DNA of 64,000 bases from Pseudodonghicola flavimaris (GTDB lineage Bacteria > Pseudomonadota > Alphaproteobacteria > Rhodobacterales > Rhodobacteraceae): contig NZ_JASNJD010000005.1 in the NCBI RefSeq assembly GCF_030164425.1, positions 62,001 through 126,000 on the forward strand. Reading direction: 5' to 3'. The notes under the pieces are model-generated. The model saw only the letters and a program-made list of their open reading frames with translations. It made no database searches and was not told the DNA's origin. This document shows positions 8,849 to 19,883 of this stretch, one piece after another (position 1 is the stretch's first letter; every line of letters starts with the position of its first letter). A program made the translations under genes and the position numbers.

Positions 8849-10270
8849 ATGACGCAAGAGAAATGGGGAAAACTGAGGCAACGGCTGCTGAAGACGGTCG
8901 GTCAGAACAACTACAAGACCTGGATCGAGCCGCTGGAACTGGCGGATCTCCGGAATGGTGTTGCGGTCTTCCATGTGCCCACCAGTTTCATGGGCAATTA
9001 CGTCAATCAGAATTTCTCCGACCTCATTCTCTATGAGCTGACGATGTCCGGGGAAACCGTGCAGCGACTGGCCTTTCAGGTCGCCGCCAACGCCCCCGCC
9101 CGGGCGCCGAGCGCCGCCGCGAAACGGCCGCATCCCGTGACCCCGGCGCCCACCGCCCCGGAGACGGTGTATCCCGCCGCCGCGGAGCCGGCCGAAAACG
9201 ACAGCGCCGTCGACAACGTGGTCGAGGCGCTGCAGGCGGCGCCGCTGGACGCGCGCTTCACCTTCGACACCTTCGTCGTCGGCAAGCCGAACGAACTGGC
9301 CCATGCCGCCGCGCGCCGCGTCAGCGAAGGCGGTCCGGTGACCTTCAATCCGCTGGTGCTCTATGGCGGTGTCGGGCTCGGGAAAACCCACCTGATGCAC
9401 GCGATCGCCTGGGAGCTGCGCGCCAAGCGGCCGGAGCTGAACGTGCTGTATCTGTCGGCGGAACAGTTCATGTACCGCTTCGTGCAGGCGCTGCGCGAAC
9501 GCAAGATGATGGACTTCAAGCACCTGTTCCGCTCGGTCGACGTGCTGATGGTGGACGATGTCCAGTTCATCGCCGGCAAGGACAGCACGCAGGAAGAATT
9601 CTTCCACACCTTCAACGCGCTGGTGGATCAAAACAAGCAGATCATCATCTCCGCCGACCGGGCGCCGGGCGAGATCAAGGATCTCGAAGAGCGGGTGAAA
9701 TCGCGGCTGCAGTGCGGCCTGGTGGTCGACCTGCACCCCACCGACTACGAGCTGCGGCTGGGCATCCTGCAAACCAAGGTGCAGCAGTATCGGGGCTCCT
9801 ACCCCGATCTGCAGATCGCCGATGGTGTACTGGAATTCCTCGCCCAGCGGATCAGCACCAACGTCCGCGTGCTGGAAGGCGCGCTGACCCGGCTCTTCGC
9901 CTTCGCCTCTCTGGTCGGGCGCGAGATCGACATGGAGCTGACCCAGGATTGCCTGGCCGACGTGCTGCGTGCCTCGGAACGCAAGATCACCATCGAGGAG
10001 ATCCAGCGCAAGGTCTCCGAATATTACAACATCCGGCTCAGCGACATCATCGGGCCGAAGCGCCTGCGTTCCTACGCGCGGCCACGACAGGTAGCGATGT
10101 ATCTGTGCAAGCAGCTGACCAGCCGGTCGCTGCCGGAGATCGGCCGCCGCTTCGGCGGACGCGACCACACCACGGTGATGCACGGGGTGCGCCGCATCGA
10201 AGAGCTGCGCAACAGCGATGGCCAGATCGCCGAGGACGTAGAAATCCTGCGCCGCGCGCTGGAAGCCTGA
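8849..10270 (+). CDS. dnaA: Chromosomal replication initiator protein DnaA
   Basis: This 473-residue AAA+ ATPase binds DnaA boxes and melts the origin. Domain I is residues 1-80 (EKWGKLRQRLL, YKTWIEPLE). A Pro/Ala-rich linker covers about 81-130. The AAA+ core has Walker A GGVGLGKT at 173-180 and Walker B VLMVDDVQFI. Domain IV carries the DNA-binding signature GGRDHTTVMHG near residue 435. The start ATG at 8849 fits the family N-terminus. It is followed 256 bp later by dnaN. A long non-coding leader upstream suggests substantial transcriptional control. Confidence 0.98.
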   Translation: MTQEKWGKLRQRLLKTVGQNNYKTWIEPLELADLRNGVAVFHVPTSFMGNYVNQNFSDLILYELTMSGETVQRLAFQVAANAPARAPSAAAKRPHPVTPAPTAPETVYPAAAEPAENDSAVDNVVEALQAAPLDARFTFDTFVVGKPNELAHAAARRVSEGGPVTFNPLVLYGGVGLGKTHLMHAIAWELRAKRPELNVLYLSAEQFMYRFVQALRERKMMDFKHLFRSVDVLMVDDVQFIAGKDSTQEEFFHTFNALVDQNKQIIISADRAPGEIKDLEERVKSRLQCGLVVDLHPTDYELRLGILQTKVQQYRGSYPDLQIADGVLEFLAQRISTNVRVLEGALTRLFAFASLVGREIDMELTQDCLADVLRASERKITIEEIQRKVSEYYNIRLSDIIGPKRLRSYARPRQVAMYLCKQLTSRSLPEIGRRFGGRDHTTVMHGVRRIEELRNSDGQIAEDVEILRRALEA

Positions 10271-10526
10271 TCCGGACCTCTCGCGGGTGGTCCGGCCCCC
10301 GGGCTGCCCGAAATCGACACCGATCCCCTCCGGGCCAGCCGGATCTCCGGCGATCTGCCGGGCAATCCGGCGCCGCCCCCGGACAGGCCGCGAAACCGCG
10401 GCGCAGCCCCTTGACCCTCCGGGCATTCCAGCCGACAACTCAAGGCAAAGATTTACCAGAAAAACCTTGTGCCGCAGGGGCGAACGGCTAGTGTGCCCTT
10501 CCCGGCAGATGCGGAGGGTGAGGGAC

Positions 10527-11645
10527 ATGAAGATCAGCATTGAGCGCGGCACGCTCCTGAAGGCCGTGGCGCAGGCCCAGTCGGTGGTGGAACGGCGCAA
10601 CACCATCCCGATCCTGGCCAATGTGCTGATCGAGGCCGAGGGCGATACCGCCAGTTTCCGTGCCACAGATCTGGATATCGAGGTGGTCGACAAGGCCCCG
10701 GCCCAGGTCGAACGCGCCGGCGCCACCACGGTGGCCGCGACCACCCTGCATGAAATCGTGCGCAAGCTGCCCGACGGGGCGCTGGTGACGCTGACTGCGG
10801 ACAGCGCCGCGGGCCGGCTGACGGTGGAGGCCGGACGGTCGAACTTCTCGCTGGCCACCCTGCCGAAGGAAGATTTCCCGGTGATGGCCTCGTCGGAATA
10901 CCAGTCGAATTTCTCCGCCAACGCAGCGGTGCTGCGGCGCCTGTTCGACAAGTCGAAATTCGCCATCTCGACCGAAGAGACCCGGTATTATCTGAACGGC
11001 GTCTACATGCATGTGGCCGAGGCCGATGGGCTCAAGGTGCTGCGCTGCGTCGCCACCGACGGCCACCGGCTGGCCCGCATCGATGCCGAGCTGCCCGCCG
11101 GAGCGGAGGACATGCCGGGCGTGATCGTGCCGCGCAAGACCGTGGGCGAGCTGCGCAAGCTCCTGGACGACGACGAACAGGCGATCGCGGTGTCGGTGTC
11201 GGAAACCAAGGTGCGCTTCGCCACGCCGACCATCACCCTGACCTCCAAGGTGATCGACGGCACCTTCCCGGATTATTCGCGGGTGATCCCTCAGAACAAC
11301 ACCCGCCGGCTGGAAGTGGATGCCGCCGATTTCGCCAAGGCGGTCGACCGGGTGGCGACGGTGAGTTCGGAACGCTCCCGCGCGGTCAAGCTGCAGCTGG
11401 ACGAAGACCGGCTGGTGCTGTCGGTCAACGCCCCCGACAGCGGTGCGGCGGAAGAGGAGCTGGCAGTCGCCTATGCCGACGAACGTCTGGAAATCGGCTT
11501 CAACGCCAAATACCTGCTGGAGATCGCCAGCCAGGTGGACCGCGAAAACGCGGTGTTTCTGTTCAACTCCTCCGGCGATCCGACCCTGATGCGCGAAGGC
11601 AACGACCTGAGCGCGGTCTATGTCGTCATGCCGATGCGCGTGTGA
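10527..11645 (+). CDS. dnaN: DNA polymerase III beta subunit (sliding clamp)
   Basis: This 372-residue protein forms the ring-shaped clamp that tethers the replicative polymerase to DNA. It begins MKISIERGTLLKAVAQAQSV and shows the conserved VVERRNTIPILANV in the first clamp domain, ATDGHRLA in the second, and the C-terminal VYVVMPMR that contributes to the partner-binding pocket. The start at 10527 is supported by GGAGGG about ten bases upstream; open frame before it is unrelated GC-rich intergenic sequence. It lies between dnaA and recF as in the classical replication cluster. Confidence 0.97.
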   Translation: MKISIERGTLLKAVAQAQSVVERRNTIPILANVLIEAEGDTASFRATDLDIEVVDKAPAQVERAGATTVAATTLHEIVRKLPDGALVTLTADSAAGRLTVEAGRSNFSLATLPKEDFPVMASSEYQSNFSANAAVLRRLFDKSKFAISTEETRYYLNGVYMHVAEADGLKVLRCVATDGHRLARIDAELPAGAEDMPGVIVPRKTVGELRKLLDDDEQAIAVSVSETKVRFATPTITLTSKVIDGTFPDYSRVIPQNNTRRLEVDAADFAKAVDRVATVSSERSRAVKLQLDEDRLVLSVNAPDSGAAEEELAVAYADERLEIGFNAKYLLEIASQVDRENAVFLFNSSGDPTLMREGNDLSAVYVVMPMRV

Positions 11646-11661
11646 TCGCGCTGACGCGCGA

Positions 11662-11695
11662 CGCCTCCGGCGGGAGTATTTTGACAGAGAAGAAG
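11662..11695. repeat. Dispersed intergenic element, copy 2
   Basis: This copy reads ccggcgggagtattttgaca followed by gagaagaag, and lies between dnaN and recF. It ends only nine bases before the recF start, so its purine-rich tail (gagaagaagggg) may serve as the recF ribosome-binding region. Confidence 0.6.
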
Positions 11696-11703
11696 GGGCC
11701 GCC

Positions 11704-12813
11704 ATGTCCCTGGCCCTGACCGAGCTGACGCTGTCGCATTTCCGGTCGCACCGGCGCGCGCGGATCGCCGGCGACGGCCGGCCGATGGCGATCTACGGGC
11801 CCAATGGTGCCGGCAAGACCAATATCCTGGAAGCGGTATCGCTGTTTTCCCCCGGCCGTGGCCTGAGACGGGCGGCGGCGGGGGATATGGCGCGCCGGCC
11901 CGAGCGCCCCGGCTGGAAGCTGACCGGGCTGCTGCAACGCTCCGGCCGCAGCTATGAGATCGAGACCTGGTCCGAACAGGGGGCGGCGCGGCAGCTCAGG
12001 ATCGATGGCAAGGCCGCCACGCAGATCGATCTGGGGCGGCTGTCGCGAGTGGTCTGGCTGATCCCGGCGATGGACCGGCTGTGGATCGAGGGGGCCGAGG
12101 GGCGGCGGCGGTTTCTGGACCGCATGGTGATGAGCTTCGACCCCGGCCATGCCGAGGCCTCGCTGATCTATGAGAAGGCGATGCGGGAGCGCAACCGGCT
12201 GCTGAAGGACCAGGTGCGGGACGCCCATTGGTATGCGGCGCTGGAGGCGCAGCTGGCCGAGGCGGGGCAGCGTATCCACCAGGCCCGCCAGGCAGCGCTG
12301 ACCGCGCTGGTCGCGGCGCAGGCCGATGCGGAGACCGCCTTTCCCGCCGCCGATCTGGAACTGGTGCAGACCGAGGGCGAGATGCCCGCGACCGAGACTG
12401 ATCTGCGCACCGCCCTGGCCGAGAGCCGCGGCCGCGATCTGCAGGCCGGGCGCACGTTGGTCGGGCCGCACCGGGCCGATCTGAGCGCCGTCTACGCCGC
12501 CAAGGCGGTGGCGGCGCGCGACTGTTCGACCGGCGAGCAGAAGGCGCTGCTGGTGTCGCTGATCCTGGCCAATGCCCGCGCCCTGGCGGCGCGCGACGGG
12601 GCGCCGCCGGTCCTGCTGCTGGACGAGGTCGCCGCCCATCTGGACGCCGGCCGGCGCGCCGCGCTTTATGACGAGATCTGCGCGCTGGGGGCGCAGGCCT
12701 GGATGACCGGAACCGGACCCGAGCTCTTTGCCGAGCTCGGCGCGCGCGCGCGCTATCTGGAGGTCACCGAGAATGCCGGCGAAAGCCATGTGGAGGAGAC
12801 GGAGGCGCCATGA
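11704..12813 (+). CDS. recF: DNA replication/repair protein RecF
   Basis: This 369-residue SMC/ABC-type ATPase loads RecA at gaps through the RecFOR pathway. Walker A is GPNGAGKTN near residue 35, the ABC signature is CSTGEQKALL, and Walker B is VLLLDEVAAHLD. The start at 11704 (MSLALTELTLSHFRSH) matches the family, whose N-terminus leads directly into the FR(S/N) strand. Its stop overlaps the next gene by four bases (ATGA). Here recF is separated from gyrB by two small genes. Confidence 0.95.
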   Translation: MSLALTELTLSHFRSHRRARIAGDGRPMAIYGPNGAGKTNILEAVSLFSPGRGLRRAAAGDMARRPERPGWKLTGLLQRSGRSYEIETWSEQGAARQLRIDGKAATQIDLGRLSRVVWLIPAMDRLWIEGAEGRRRFLDRMVMSFDPGHAEASLIYEKAMRERNRLLKDQVRDAHWYAALEAQLAEAGQRIHQARQAALTALVAAQADAETAFPAADLELVQTEGEMPATETDLRTALAESRGRDLQAGRTLVGPHRADLSAVYAAKAVAARDCSTGEQKALLVSLILANARALAARDGAPPVLLLDEVAAHLDAGRRAALYDEICALGAQAWMTGTGPELFAELGARARYLEVTENAGESHVEETEAP

Positions 12814-13241
12814 CACCGCAACGGATTACCCTGATCACCCTGGGGGTCGCCGATCTGGACCGGGCCCGCGGCTTTTACGCTGCCCTGGGCTGGACCCCGG
12901 TTCAGGCGCAGGAGGGCATCGTCTTCTATCAGCTGCGAGGGCAGGTGCTGGGGCTGTTCGGCCGCGCCGCGCTGGCCGAGGATCAGCAGCGGCCGGACGC
13001 GGAGCTGGGCACCGGCGCGATCACCCTGGCACAGAATTTCACCACCGAGGCGGAGGTCGATGCGGCATTTGCCGCCGCGCTCAAGGCCGGGGCGCGCGGG
13101 CTGAAGCCACCGCAACAGGTGTTCTGGGGCGGCTATTCCGGTTATTACGCCGACCCCGATGGCCATGTCTGGGAGGTGGCGATGAACCCGTTCTGGACCC
13201 TCGATGCTGAGGGCGGGCTGACCCTGCCGGTGGCGGAATGA
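12810..13241 (+). CDS. VOC (glyoxalase/bleomycin-resistance) family protein
   Basis: This 143-residue single vicinal-oxygen-chelate protein has the paired beta-alpha-beta-beta-beta layout: ITLITLGVADLDRARGFYAAL at the start and GGYSGYYADPDGHVWEVAMNP at the end of the second module. Members bind metal and act as lyases, dioxygenases or drug-binding proteins; the substrate cannot be told. It overlaps recF and the following LysE-type gene by four bases each, so all three are translationally coupled. No known link to recombination is implied. Confidence 0.85.
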   Translation: MTPQRITLITLGVADLDRARGFYAALGWTPVQAQEGIVFYQLRGQVLGLFGRAALAEDQQRPDAELGTGAITLAQNFTTEAEVDAAFAAALKAGARGLKPPQQVFWGGYSGYYADPDGHVWEVAMNPFWTLDAEGGLTLPVAE

Positions 13242-13858
13242 CCCTGTCCCTGGGCGATATGGCGCTTTATGCCGGGGCGCTCCTGATCCTGTTCCTGACC
13301 CCGGGGCCGGTGTGGCTGGCGCTGGTGGCGCGCACCGTCGCGGGGGGCTTCACCTCGGCCTGGCCGCTGGCCTTCGGGGTGGCGATCGGCGATATCGTCT
13401 GGCCGTTCCTGGCGGTGGTCGGCATGGCCTGGCTGGTGTCGGAGTACGGCGCCGTGCTGGTGGTGCTGCGCTGGGTCGCCTGCGCAGTGTTCCTGTACAT
13501 GGGCTGGGGCGCGATCCGTCACGCCGGGGCCGAGATCACCGCCAACCGCCGGCTGACCCGCCCGGGCCGCTGGGCCGGGTTCCTGGCCGGCGTCGCGGCG
13601 ATCCTGGGCAACCCCAAGGCGATCCTGTTCTACATGGGGGTGCTGCCCGGCTTCTTCGACCTGGGGGCGGTCACCCGAACAGACATCACCGCCATCGTGG
13701 CCCTGTCGGTGGTGGTGCCGCTGGTCGGCAACCTGAGTTTCGCCCTGATCATCGACCGGATGCGGCGCACGCTCAGCTCGCCCGCGGCGATCCGGCGGAT
13801 GAATCTGACCGCCGGCGCGGCGCTGATTCTGGTCGGGCTGATTCTGCCCTTCACCTGA
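13238..13858 (+). CDS. LysE/RhtB-family amino acid exporter
   Basis: This 206-residue inner-membrane protein has about five to six hydrophobic helices. The family signature lies in the first loop as LFLTPGPVWLALVARTVAGG, and the mid-protein ILGNPKAILFYMGVLPGF is the usual LysE/RhtB NPKA segment. Members export amino acids or derivatives such as homoserine, threonine or lysine; the substrate here is unknown. It is the last gene of the recF-VOC-LysE run before the gyrB promoter. Confidence 0.88.
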   Translation: MTLSLGDMALYAGALLILFLTPGPVWLALVARTVAGGFTSAWPLAFGVAIGDIVWPFLAVVGMAWLVSEYGAVLVVLRWVACAVFLYMGWGAIRHAGAEITANRRLTRPGRWAGFLAGVAAILGNPKAILFYMGVLPGFFDLGAVTRTDITAIVALSVVVPLVGNLSFALIIDRMRRTLSSPAAIRRMNLTAGAALILVGLILPFT

Positions 13859-13902
13859 GCGGCGCCGCGCCGTGCCCTACCGCTAAATCTTGTGTCAGCC
13901 GC

Positions 13903-13931
13903 GTGACAATCCCCCCAGAAAAGCCTATAAA
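13903..13931 (+). promoter_or_regulatory. Probable sigma-70 promoter of gyrB
   Basis: GTGACA (13903-13908) and TATAAA (13926-13931) are separated by exactly 17 bp and lie 28 bp before the gyrB start. The -35 hexamer overlaps an inverted repeat TGTCA-gccgcg-TGACA at 13893-13908. Confidence 0.6.
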
Positions 13932-13944
13932 CTCAGCAGACTAA

Positions 13945-16380
<2,436 letters not shown>

Positions 16381-16440
16381 GAGCGGGTCGCCGGAGGGCC
16401 TGCGGGATGGGGGCGCTGCCCCCGTCTCCTGACGGAGACT

Positions 16441-16470
16441 CCCCCGGGATATTTCCAGCCCGAAAAAGAC
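16441..16470. repeat. Dispersed intergenic element, copy 3
   Basis: This variant has the core cccccgggatatttccagcc followed by cgaaaaagac, between gyrB and lpxK. It shares the gggatattt core and the A-rich tail of the family. Confidence 0.45.
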
Positions 16471-16514
16471 ACCGGGGCACGCGGTCCGGCCGCGATCCCG
16501 TCAGGGGGGGTGGC

Positions 16515-17513
16515 TCAGGGGGGCGGCGCGGCGGCGAGCAGGCGGGCGCGGAAGGCCTCGGCCTCCGCCACCTCCAGGCGCACCGGCAGGGTGATCACCG
16601 AAAGCCGGAAATCCGCCGGCAGGCGGGCGGCATCCTTTTCGGTGGTGACCAGCTGGGCGTCGAGGGCGAAGGCCTCCGCCTGCAGCCGTTTCATCAGCGC
16701 CGGCGACAGCGGCTGGTGATCGTCGAGCGGTTCGGCGCGGATCAGATCGACGCCGAGCCCACGCAGGGTGGCAAAGAATTTCTCGGGGTGGCCGATGCCG
16801 GCGAAGGCCAGCACCCGGGTGCCGGTCCAGTCCATGCCGGTCTGCAGCGGCTGCAGCTCGGCGGTCACATGCGGAATCGTGATCGCTCCGGCCCAGCGGT
16901 CGCGGAAACCGGCCTGCGCCGCCGGCGCGCCGATCGACAGCAGCAGATCGGCCCGGGCCAGCCCGGTGGCCACCGGTTCGCGCAGCGGCCCCGCCGGCAG
17001 GCAGCGGCCATTGCCCCAGCCGCGGGCGGCATCGACCACCACGATGGAGAGATCCTTGACCACCGCCGGGTTCTGGAAACCGTCGTCGAGCACGATGACG
17101 GTGGCGCCGGCGGATGCGGCGGCGCGGGCACCGGCAGCACGGTCCCGGGCGACCCAGACCTCGGCAAAGGCGGAGAGCAGCAGCGGCTCGTCGCCGGTCT
17201 CGGCAGCACTGTGACGGCGCGGGTCGACCCGGACCGGGCCGGCGAGCGAGCCGCCATGGCCGCGGCTGACCACATGCGGATCGTGCCCCGCGGCGCGCAG
17301 CGTTTCGACCACCCGGATCGCGGTGGGGGTCTTGCCGGTGCCGCCGGCGTTCAGGTTACCGACGCAGATCACCGGCACGCCGGGGGCCATGCCGGGTGTG
17401 CCGGCCAGCCGGCGGGCGGTGGCGCGGCCATAGAGCCGGCCCAGCGGCGCCAGCAGACGGGCCTGCCAGCCGGGGTGGTCCGGCGGATTCGACCAGAACT
17501 CAGGCGCGCGCAT
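16515..17513 (-). CDS. lpxK: Tetraacyldisaccharide 4'-kinase
   Basis: This 332-residue inner-membrane-associated kinase phosphorylates the 4' position of the lipid A disaccharide precursor, making lipid IVA. The P-loop is [14 protein letters not shown]. Further family segments are [15 protein letters not shown] and [13 protein letters not shown], where the DDGFQ stretch is characteristic. It overlaps the end of waaA by 14 bp, so Kdo transfer and lipid A phosphorylation are encoded as a coupled pair. It is the last gene of a five-gene minus-strand run starting at pmbA/tldD. Confidence 0.95.
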   Translation of the reverse strand: MRAPEFWSNPPDHPGWQARLLAPLGRLYGRATARRLAGTPGMAPGVPVICVGNLNAGGTGKTPTAIRVVETLRAAGHDPHVVSRGHGGSLAGPVRVDPRRHSAAETGDEPLLLSAFAEVWVARDRAAGARAAASAGATVIVLDDGFQNPAVVKDLSIVVVDAARGWGNGRCLPAGPLREPVATGLARADLLLSIGAPAAQAGFRDRWAGAITIPHVTAELQPLQTGMDWTGTRVLAFAGIGHPEKFFATLRGLGVDLIRAEPLDDHQPLSPALMKRLQAEAFALDAQLVTTEKDAARLPADFRLSVITLPVRLEVAEAEAFRARLLAAAPPP

Positions 17514-18750
17514 CGGAATTCTCCCGCTGGTCGAGCCGATCCTGGATCAGCTCGATCAGGTGATCGGTGAGGGCGGCACTTTCGGTCACTGTCTCCCAGC
17601 CGGCCAGGGCCATGGCGGCGGCGTGATCGGGGGCGGAGAGCTGGACCACCGCATTGGCGAGGCTGTCGGCATCGCGCAGGCTGCGGGCGGCGCCGGCATC
17701 GGTCAGCCGCCGGTAGGCCGCCGCGTGATCGCCGACATGCGGACCATAGAGCACCGCCGACCCCAGCGCCATCGCCTCATAGGGGCTGTTGCCGCCGGCC
17801 CCCGGCGGGGCGAGCGAACCCGCCATGAAGGTCACCGGCGCCATCCGATACCACAGGCCGAGATCGCTGCTGTCGTCGCAGATCAGCACCTGGGTGTCCT
17901 CGCCGATGCTGTCGCCGCCGTGCCAGTCCGCCAGCCTCAAACCATTGGCATCGGCGACCTCGATCAGCTCGGGCGTGTCGTCGGGATCGGCGGGCACCGC
18001 CACCAGCAGCAACCGGTGCTGGAACCGCAGCGCCTCTCGATGGGCGGCGACGACGGCGGGAATCTCCTCCGCCCGGATCAGCGCGGCCAGCCACAGCGGC
18101 CGCACCCCCAGAGCCTGGGCGGCGGCGGTCAGCGCCTCCTCCGGGCAGGGGGGCGGGCTGGCGCCGGTGGTCAGCCGGCCCTGCACGTCGATCCGCCGAC
18201 CGGGAATACCGAGCCGGCGCAACTGGGCCGCAACGCGGGTGCCATCGGGCAGGACCAGAGAGAAACAGTCCAGACAGGGGCGGGTGACGTCGGCCAGCCA
18301 GCCACCTCGCCGGCGCGGCAGATCGCTGGCATTGAGATCGGCCAGGATCATCTCCACCCCCTGGTCGGCGGCCGCGCAGATCAGGTTCGGCATCAGGTCG
18401 CCGCCGGTCCACAGACAGATATCCGGTTTCCAGTGCTCCAGGAAATCGCGGACCCCCGCCGGATGGTCAGACAGCAGTGCGATCGGCGGGCTGGCCTGGG
18501 TTTCGGCACCGCGCGCGCCCCGGCTGGCCGCCAGCGGCACCGAGGCATTGACGGAGATCAGGAAATTGATGTCGGGCGCCTGCACCCCCAGCCGCCGGCC
18601 CAGATCCTCCAGCGCCGAGAACCGTTCGGCGCTGGTGGCATGCATCCACAGAAGCGGCCCGGCGGGCCGCGGTGCCCAGGGCTCCTGCGGCGATTGCGCG
18701 CTGCGCCAGGACAGCGCGCGATAGGCTGTCAGCCCAAGCGACAGCCGCAA
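17500..18750 (-). CDS. waaA: 3-deoxy-D-manno-octulosonic acid (Kdo) transferase
   Basis: This protein of about 416 residues transfers Kdo from CMP-Kdo to lipid IVA. The N-terminal glycosyltransferase half has [18 protein letters not shown], equivalent to the catalytic HxxSxGE region although the usual SVGE reads SAER. The C-terminal half has [19 protein letters not shown] and the nucleotide-sugar site [10 protein letters not shown]. The open frame continues upstream through the DUF4170 gene in another frame, so the true start must be near the DUF4170 stop. TTG at 18750 is the best candidate, with GAGGAA upstream, which makes it an unusual start. The position between DUF4170 and lpxK supports the call. 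Confidence 0.88.
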   Translation of the reverse strand: MRLSLGLTAYRALSWRSAQSPQEPWAPRPAGPLLWMHATSAERFSALEDLGRRLGVQAPDINFLISVNASVPLAASRGARGAETQASPPIALLSDHPAGVRDFLEHWKPDICLWTGGDLMPNLICAAADQGVEMILADLNASDLPRRRGGWLADVTRPCLDCFSLVLPDGTRVAAQLRRLGIPGRRIDVQGRLTTGASPPPCPEEALTAAAQALGVRPLWLAALIRAEEIPAVVAAHREALRFQHRLLLVAVPADPDDTPELIEVADANGLRLADWHGGDSIGEDTQVLICDDSSDLGLWYRMAPVTFMAGSLAPPGAGGNSPYEAMALGSAVLYGPHVGDHAAAYRRLTDAGAARSLRDADSLANAVVQLSAPDHAAAMALAGWETVTESAALTDHLIELIQDRLDQRENSDARA

Positions 18751-18754
18751 CAGA

Positions 18755-18997
18755 TCAGCCCAGTTCCTCGGTGGAGGAGGCTTCGAGCTCTTCGTCGCGC
18801 AGGCGGTGGATATGCGCGATGTAGTAACGCATATGCGCGTCATCGACGGTGCGCTGCGCTTCGGCTTTCCAGGCGGCGTAGGCGGACTCGTAATCCGGGA
18901 ACATCCCGACGATGTGAATATCGTCGACATTCTTGAACGCGCTCCGGGACGGGTCGACCAACTCGCCGCCGAAAACCAGGTGCAGACGTTGCGCCAT
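18755..18997 (-). CDS. DUF4170 small protein
   Basis: This is an 80-residue protein, MAQRLHLVFGGELVDPS then GMFPDYESAYAAWKAEAQRT and a helical acidic tail. It matches the small DUF4170 family found in alphaproteobacteria beside waaA and lpxK; its function is not known to me. The start at 18997 is preferred over ATG 19003 because AAGG then lies eight bases upstream. It ends four to five bases before the probable waaA start, so co-translation is likely. A role in lipid A/Kdo assembly is suggested only by location. Confidence 0.8.
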   Translation of the reverse strand: MAQRLHLVFGGELVDPSRSAFKNVDDIHIVGMFPDYESAYAAWKAEAQRTVDDAHMRYYIAHIHRLRDEELEASSTEELG

Positions 18998-19064
18998 GAA
19001 CATATCCTTTTCGCTTGTCAGCCGGTCTGAGGCTGGGCGCACCCTACGCCTTGCGCGGCGGGGG

Positions 19065-19883
19065 TCAAGATGCCGGCGGACGCCGGGCGGGCAGAACCAG
19101 CGGCTCCGGCGCCAGTGCGCTGGCAATCCGGTCGTGCAGGTCCGGCGCGGCGGCAATCACCCCATCGAGCTGCGGCCGCGGGTTGTTGAACCTGAGCCGG
19201 GCGCCACGCCGGTCGGTGCAGGCGGCGCCGGCCTCGCGCAGGATCAGGTCGCCGGCGGCGATGTCCCATTCCCAGCTGGGCCGCAGCGTCAGCATGCCGT
19301 CGAAACGGCCCTGCGCCACCAGCGCCATGCGATAGGCCAGCGACGGGCGATAGGCGCTTTTGAATCCGGGAAAGCTGCCGGCGCGCCAATGGCGCGGCTC
19401 CAGGATCGGCCGGGCGGCGAGGATGGTGGCCTGGGCCAGCGCCGCCGCCGGGCCGACATGGATCGGCTTGCCGTTCAGCCGCGCCCCTTCGCCCCGGGCG
19501 GCGGAATAGAGCAGATCGCACATCGGCAGGTAGATCACCGCCGCCGTCACCACCCCCGCCCTGGCCACCGCCAGGGCATGCGCCCAGGTCCGTTCGCCCT
19601 TGGAGAAACTGCGGGTGCCGTCGATCGGGTCGACGATGAAGACATGCTCATGCGCCAGCCGGTCCCGGCTGTCCTCGGTCTCCTCCGACAGCCAGCCATA
19701 ACCAGGCCGGACGCCACGCAGCCGCCGCTCCAGCATGTCGTTGACCGCCAGATCGGCCTCGGTCACCGGGCCGGCACCGTCCGGCTTGTCCCAGATCTTC
19801 GCCTCGGGCCCGGTATAGCGGCAGGCGATGTCGCCCGCAGCCTCGGCCGCCGCGATCAGCAGGGACAGGTCAGTTTCCGGCAA
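19065..19883 (-). CDS. Inositol monophosphatase family protein, probable 3'(2'),5'-bisphosphate nucleotidase
   Basis: This 272-residue lithium-sensitive phosphatase-fold protein has metal-binding motif 1 as WLSEETED and IVDPIDGTRSFSKGE, and motif 2 as SWEWDIAAGDLILREAGA. These are the Asp/Glu ligand sets for the Mg-dependent phosphatases. CysQ-like members remove the 3' phosphate from PAP produced by sulfate activation or carrier-protein loading; SuhB-like members act on inositol phosphates. FSKGERTWAHALAV looks more CysQ-like. It overlaps the PmbA/TldD gene by 14 bp and precedes DUF4170. Confidence 0.85.
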   Translation of the reverse strand: MPETDLSLLIAAAEAAGDIACRYTGPEAKIWDKPDGAGPVTEADLAVNDMLERRLRGVRPGYGWLSEETEDSRDRLAHEHVFIVDPIDGTRSFSKGERTWAHALAVARAGVVTAAVIYLPMCDLLYSAARGEGARLNGKPIHVGPAAALAQATILAARPILEPRHWRAGSFPGFKSAYRPSLAYRMALVAQGRFDGMLTLRPSWEWDIAAGDLILREAGAACTDRRGARLRFNNPRPQLDGVIAAAPDLHDRIASALAPEPLVLPARRPPAS

